Positions 59,201 through 64,000 of a DNA stretch of 64,000 bases are shown here, one piece after another (positions within the stretch are counted from its first letter, which is position 1; each line of letters begins with the position of its first letter). Under the pieces are notes generated by a model. That model made no database searches and was not told the DNA's origin. It worked only from the letters and a program-made list of their open reading frames with translations. Source of the stretch: Polytrichum commune (lineage: Eukaryota; Streptophyta; Polytrichopsida; Polytrichales; Polytrichaceae); NCBI GenBank assembly GCA_950295325.1, contig OX485805.1, positions 44,976,758 to 45,040,757 of the forward strand, given 5' to 3'. Both the position numbers and the translations under genes were made by a program.

Positions 59201-60019
59201 CACTACAACAGATTGGGTATTTTGTGACTGCAATTTATGACTGCCTTAAGTCATAAAATCCCAAAATATGACTGATGAGGCTCCGGATGAGGATGACGCG
59301 CGCGGTGACTGGGTCTAGTCATTACCGACGAGTCGCTTCGGACATGAGTCATATGAATATATACGGTTGTGGGGCCGTATAAAAGGACAGATTCTACGAT
59401 CCCCACAGCACGTGGGGCATACCTTGACTAGCCTTGGAGTCTGTGCCCTTTTTTGACCTGCCCGAGCAGAAAAAATACCTATCCGACGTGGCATGTGACT
59501 CTATGTAGTCATATTTTTTGTTGACGTGTAATATGACTTGCATGTGTCATAATTTTGCCAACGTGGCAGGCCACGTGGAATGTGACTGCTAGTTTTTTGA
59601 CTGCTTGTAGTCATGTTTTTTGGGGCGTTAGTAACATTTTCTACGGGGATGACATTATTATATGACATCCTATAGTCATATTCTTAGTAATATGTGATGC
59701 ATAATGTGACATGATGGAGTGATATTCGCGTAGATGGAGAGTGCTATTGCGTAGTTCTTTGAGCGTTGTTGTAATTGTATTGAGTTATATTCGTATTACT
59801 TGCAATTCTGAATGTCAGTCATATTTCTGGGCACATTCCAAGTAATGACGACACATTCAAGTCATGCGCTATATGACTGAGCCAAAAAAGAAATTGAGCA
59901 CACAAATTGAGCAGATAAATATAAATAACTTGAATGACATTATGTAGTCTATGTCTCTAAGCATATCTAAATGTGTTCATATATCCCACATTTTTTCTAA
60001 ATGCATAAACTACCGAATT

Positions 60020-63000
60020 CTAAGTGGCTTGTTGAGGTTCCGGCGGGATAGCCTTCAGTGCTTCCAATGGCCACTTGGTGATGGACTTCATTGCATCGCC
60101 CAAATGCAGCATCGGAGGATCATCGTCGTTGTTGCCCTCGTACAACAACACGGATTCTGCTTCCGGCTCGATTGGGGACACGCAAACTGATACGTTGCCC
60201 TCCTCAATGAGCCGCCCGTGGAGTGAGCCTCTTGCAAGGCTCACGATGATGCCTTGCGCCACTACATTCGCCTTGGCCTTGTTCTCCTCGTCCAAGTCAA
60301 ACAATTTGACATTGGACCCCGTGACCAACGGCAAGGATGCGTCCTCCACCAACGCATTAGCCGTCTCCGACAATACGGGAGTGACCTCCTCTGCATGCAC
60401 CTACAAGAGAAAACGTAATTGTCAACAAAAAAAAATCCGCGTGGAGTTACAACTGCTTCAATATTCAATATATGACCTCACAGTAGGCTATGATTGCATA
60501 ATATGACAGGATATACTCATAGAACGCATCATAGTCATCATATATGACAACAATGAGTAATATAATTACGACCTATGACTGACCATAGTCATATGACTGC
60601 ACATAGTCATACTTTCTATGACTGGTCATAGTCATATGACTGAACATAGTCATATTTCCTATGACTGACCATAGTCATATGACTGGACAGAGTCATATTG
60701 TATGACTACAATAAGTAACATATTCGCCTAGGGTCCTCATGTTACTTCGTGGAGTGACATACCTATGCGGACATATGTTATCAGCATTTTCTCTGTCTGC
60801 GATTGGTGTGAGAACCAAATAGAAATAAAAAATATCCAAGAGCAGCTAACCTGTGTCGATGAACCTACCATATTCGCTAGTATAGACGCTAGATGGACCT
60901 CCTTGGTCATATACGCCAAGCAATATTCAATGTCGGATTGCTTGCGGGCCAATGCTTCGAATGGCCCGCAGATTTTGCGGAGGAAGTCATCGTTGGAATT
61001 TAGGGGATCCCATTGCCGAAAGTTTAGGACATTTGAGGGGGAAACGCGCCATCGCCGTTGCATCACAATCGAATTGGAGACATCGTGTTGCGCCGTGGGT
61101 GGGGTCCGGAATCATACTAAATAGATTGCGGAGGTCTTTTATTGGGTTTTGGAGGGGGTAGGACCTTCCTTACAAAAAACTCCACTGAGCTGTCGTTCCC
61201 GCTGCAAGAAACGCAGCTACAACCTCTAGTACGGTCTGCTCTACGGGGGACCATATTCCGACATCAGAATTAGAGCACAACATCGACAAGAACTTGTCGC
61301 AGTCGGTTTTTATTTTTATTTTTACATTCATGTCCTTAGCGTGGTGGATCACTAGATCCGGGCCCCACTCTCTTCTACCGTGCAGAGGTCTGATATTGCA
61401 AAAAAATCCTACGACATTCAACACTATAATTTTCCTACGCCCGGAGTTCGACACTCTTACCGAGGGAACCTTCGCGGCTAACGGCTGGATCTTCGGAGCA
61501 TTGGCAGCCTTCTCCTTCTTCTTTTGTGGACTGCCTCCTTTATGTGCCCGTTTCCCGCCCTCTTCGCCGCAGACTCTTCATGCTCCTCGTCCTCCTTCAA
61601 TTCCACGGGTTGTTCCTAACTCGCTCTAGACGTCATAACCTGGAGCACTACGACCCAGTAACACTCTAGCGTTAGATTATGACTCGGCCCTGTCATATAT
61701 GACTGCTTGTGATAACCTCATGTCATGTTATATGACTGCCTATAGTCATATTATGTGACATAGTCATATGACTGTCCAATGTTGAGGCCAAATCTAAGAC
61801 ATGAAACTTGCACGTAAGTATAACTACCCGACAAGTATGATGAGCATATGGTAGGAAGGCCAACCTCTTTCTGTCGAGCCACTGCGCGCCGGGTAGGCCG
61901 TGCATCGCGTTCCGCCAATAGCTTCTCCGCTTCGCCCTTCCTCTTCTTGGCTATGGGTTTCTTCTTTCGAATGTTGGGTTGGCTACCCATATCTGCTAGG
62001 GTGTTATGCAGGGGCTCCGATGCAGCAGTCGACCCAATATGTCCGGATTCCGCCGACTTCCCAGTTGCCTACATGTTCTAATGATCCACATGAGGCGTGT
62101 ATTAGTGAACGATCTTTCTACATGACATTCAACATTGTTGAAACAAAGGTGTTCCAAACATGTACTCGAAACGAGTACCAGAGGGTATACAGACGCAATC
62201 TTTTCGGCGGTTACTTGGATCACGTCGACTCCCACTTCCGCCGTAGCTGGCGGTTGCAAGGGCTCCGTCGTTCGCTTCTGCACCTCCTGCAGCAATTGCT
62301 TCACCATAACCTTCACATCCTCCAACTCCCCCTTCATGCTATCCTGGAAGTCGTGCAGCTCGCTCCGCGTAACTGCGAGGTCTCTATCTCCCGCTCTTGC
62401 ATTTGGGAGTGGCCCTCTGGACGACAACGACCGGCCCCGTCCTAATTTCCCGGGTGTCGCAAGCTCGGTTTCCACCTCCAGCTGCGTCGGGGGCCGCTCT
62501 AAATCTGCGGCCTGTAAAAGGAGCAACTATGGATCCATGAAAAATGCGTAAACATACCAAAACCAACCAATATATGATTGTGAAGTTTAGTGTATTCATA
62601 TGACTCAGAATATGACTAGGTGAAGTCATATGACTCATGATATGACTATGTAAAGTCATATAATTAATTATCTGACTGTAGGTTGTTACATATTCATTCA
62701 TGAATGTCTTGCATACAAAATTACTTACAAGTCTAGAGCGCACCTCCCCCTCGGACCTTTCGGAATAGAACAAGGTCTGCACGGTCAGACGTGCGGCTTT
62801 CATGCGCGTGGCCTCCGCAATTTTATCCGTCCGGGCAATTAACCGCTTGAAGTTGTCCACGTGCGCTTTCTTCACGTACGGCACGCCACAGCTGCTCTTA
62901 AAAACACACGCAAGCTCATTCGAAGTCATTTTCAAAACCGGCAATGAAATTGCCGGGAAACTAGCAATTGTACGAAATACTTCCACTTGCATGCCATCAG

Positions 63001-63088
63001 GCAGATTAACTATTTTTTTTATCAAATTGACTAGTACATTGTTCATTTCGGCAGAAATGGAGGAAGTCGCGGGAACCACATTGTTCAA
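60020..63088 (-). CDS. CACTA second-ORF protein, TNPA/DUF8039-like, multi-exon
   Basis: Minus-strand gene assembled from exons I can read. The first, about 63088-62729, runs from MNNVVPATSS to EGEVRSRL with donor GTAAGTAA. The next starts at 62511 after TTTTACAG (AADLERPPTQLEVETELATP, then a helix QDSMKGELEDVKVMVKQLLQ). Others lie near 62066-61867 (ATGKSAESGHIGSTAASEPL, then a Lys-rich nuclear-signal-like KKKPIAKKRK), near 61520-61440, about 61320-61178 (FLSMLCSNSDVGIW, VVAAFLAAGTTAQWSFL) and about 61100-60868 (NVLNFRQWDPLNSNDDFLRK). The last is 60400-60020 after CTCTTGTAG. That exon (NVVAQGIIVSLARGSLHG, LHLGDAMKSITKWPLEALK) resembles the DUF8039 domain found with plant CACTA transposons. At least one internal junction does not keep frame in my reading, so the gene may be defective. 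The likely role is binding subterminal repeats. Confidence 0.55.
60573..60701 (+). repeat. Three 43-bp palindromic repeats in the CACTA element
   Basis: Three head-to-tail copies of a 43-bp unit, ctatgactgaccatagtcat then atgactgcacatagtcatac. Each unit has two copies of the inverted pair tatgact/agtcata. The same word recurs singly at 59240-59700, 61690-61770, 62580-62680 and 63120-63320. It lies in an intron of the element's own gene, just upstream of the last exon. Confidence 0.8.
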
Positions 63089-63330
63089 TACGAACAGGAG
63101 TTAATAGACGGACATTACATCTCACAAAATTATGACTCCAACGAGTGGCAATGCTGAAACATGACTTAAATGAGTCACAATGTCTCCACATTTGTATGAC
63201 TCCAAGGAGTCATAATCATATGAATGTAACTGGAGTGCGTCATAATGACTCTAAACTATGACTACAAGGAGTCATAATATTTTGAACTTGACAATAACTT
63301 GAGGGAGTCACACTGCTTAAGACATGACTC

Positions 63331-64000
63331 ACACATATATAAATATGTACACACATTTTCATTCACACTCTCTCTCACACACACACATACACACACCTTT
63401 GTCAATGGATTTGGTGAAGATATTGGGTTACACACTCCAAGTTCCTAACTTTTGTATAATCTCTTATACCCACATTAACAGTCTTATTCTTACACTCACA
63501 CATATATTCTCACTCACATACACATTCTTACTTATATTCATATACATATTCTCATTCACACTCTCTCACATACACACATATTTTCAACACACACACACAC
63601 ATATTTATCAATGGTTTTGGTAAAGACATTAGGTCACACACACACACATTTTCATTCATACAAATATACACACATACCTTTGTCAATGCATTTATGAAGA
63701 CATTAGGTTACACATTCCAAACCCTAACATTTGGAGTATTTCTCATATCCACACTAACACTCTTATCATTACATTCACACACACACACACACACACATTT
63801 TCATTCATACAAATATACACATATACCTTTGTCAATGCATTTAGTGAAGACATTAGGTTACATATTCCAAACCCTAACATTTGAATTATTTCTCATGTCC
63901 ACACTAACACTCTTATCATTACACTCACATATATATTCACACACACACACAAACCCTAACCTTTGGATTATTTTTCATATCCACACTAACAATCTTATCA
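63331..64000 (+). repeat. CA-rich tandem repeat running off the window
   Basis: Alternating (CA)n blocks and a unit containing tttgtcaatgcatttagtga, agacattaggttacacattc, a caaaccctaac word and ccacactaacactcttatca. Cores occur near 63401, 63607, 63683 and 63830, with unequal spacing set by the CA blocks. The 99-codon frame at 63324-63623 (His/Thr/Leu-rich) is a product of the repeat. It could be an intergenic satellite or part of a larger element. Confidence 0.7.

Larger units (their letters stand above)
59201..63330 (-). mobile_element. CACTA-like transposon (right end not located)
   Basis: The left terminus CACTACAACAGATTGGGTAT followed by tttgtgactg is typical of plant CACTA (En/Spm) elements. 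It begins exactly where PNL2 stops resembling PNL1, within ccctcccaa. Both flanks of the element are filled with short motifs such as tatgactg and catagtcata, as expected for subterminal binding repeats. It holds a multi-exon gene of the second-ORF type on the minus strand. No TNPD/tnp2 transposase was found between here and 64000, and no complementary CACTA terminus is visible. The right end is set by the last subterminal-like repeat near 63320 and may be wrong; the element could be truncated or continue past the window. Confidence 0.75.

Noticed and set aside
59201-64000. Plus-strand frames in the CACTA region (for example 60075-60506 and 61900-62445)
   Set aside because: They lie opposite minus-strand exons that have splice signals and a recognisable C-terminal domain.

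Overview
This looks like nuclear DNA of a land plant, most likely a moss. The main evidence is a pair of genes in which a protein kinase is fused to an NB-ARC and a long leucine-rich repeat (LRR) domain. Kinase-NB-LRR immune receptors are known mainly from mosses. Short introns with GTAAGC/TAG borders, AT-rich intergenic DNA and dense transposable elements also fit. The species call is inference; the plant call is firm.

Layout. (1) 275-7512: kinase-NB-LRR gene PNL1, open over three exons (741-6457), with fifteen near-identical 144-nt LRR units, followed by a decayed LRR tail. (2) 7.5-19.9 kb: gene-poor; holds a solo LTR of family A (12145-13843), one copy of a ~490-bp terminal-inverted-repeat (TIR) element, an ~88-bp minisatellite and a tRNA-like SINE relic. 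(3) 19.9-31.3 kb: two ~1-kb inverted copies of a broken tyrosine-kinase-like (TKL) kinase gene, 9.4 kb apart. Between them are a CDPK/PEPC-kinase-like gene stopped by one nonsense codon and a third TKL fragment. (4) 31.3-37.6 kb: intergenic, with dispersed repeat pieces. (5) 37630-45494: a nest of transposable elements. A reversed family-A solo LTR contains a 6.3-kb GC-rich ORF-bearing element (B), which itself contains a hAT-like element and another family-A solo LTR; each level has its own target-site duplication. (6) 46.3-51.1 kb: a ~2-kb direct duplication, one copy split by a 513-bp MITE whose empty site survives in the other copy. (7) 51526-59200: PNL2, a paralogue of PNL1 with many lesions. 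(8) 59201-~63330: a CACTA-like transposon cutting the end of PNL2, with a multi-exon TNPA/DUF8039-like gene on the minus strand. (9) 63331-64000: CA-rich tandem repeat to the window edge.

The only candidate functional host gene is PNL1; the rest is pseudogenes and mobile DNA. The central biological story is an immune-receptor pair: one copy has a freshly amplified LRR array whose variation falls on predicted ligand-facing residues, while the other copy is decaying and has been hit by a transposon.
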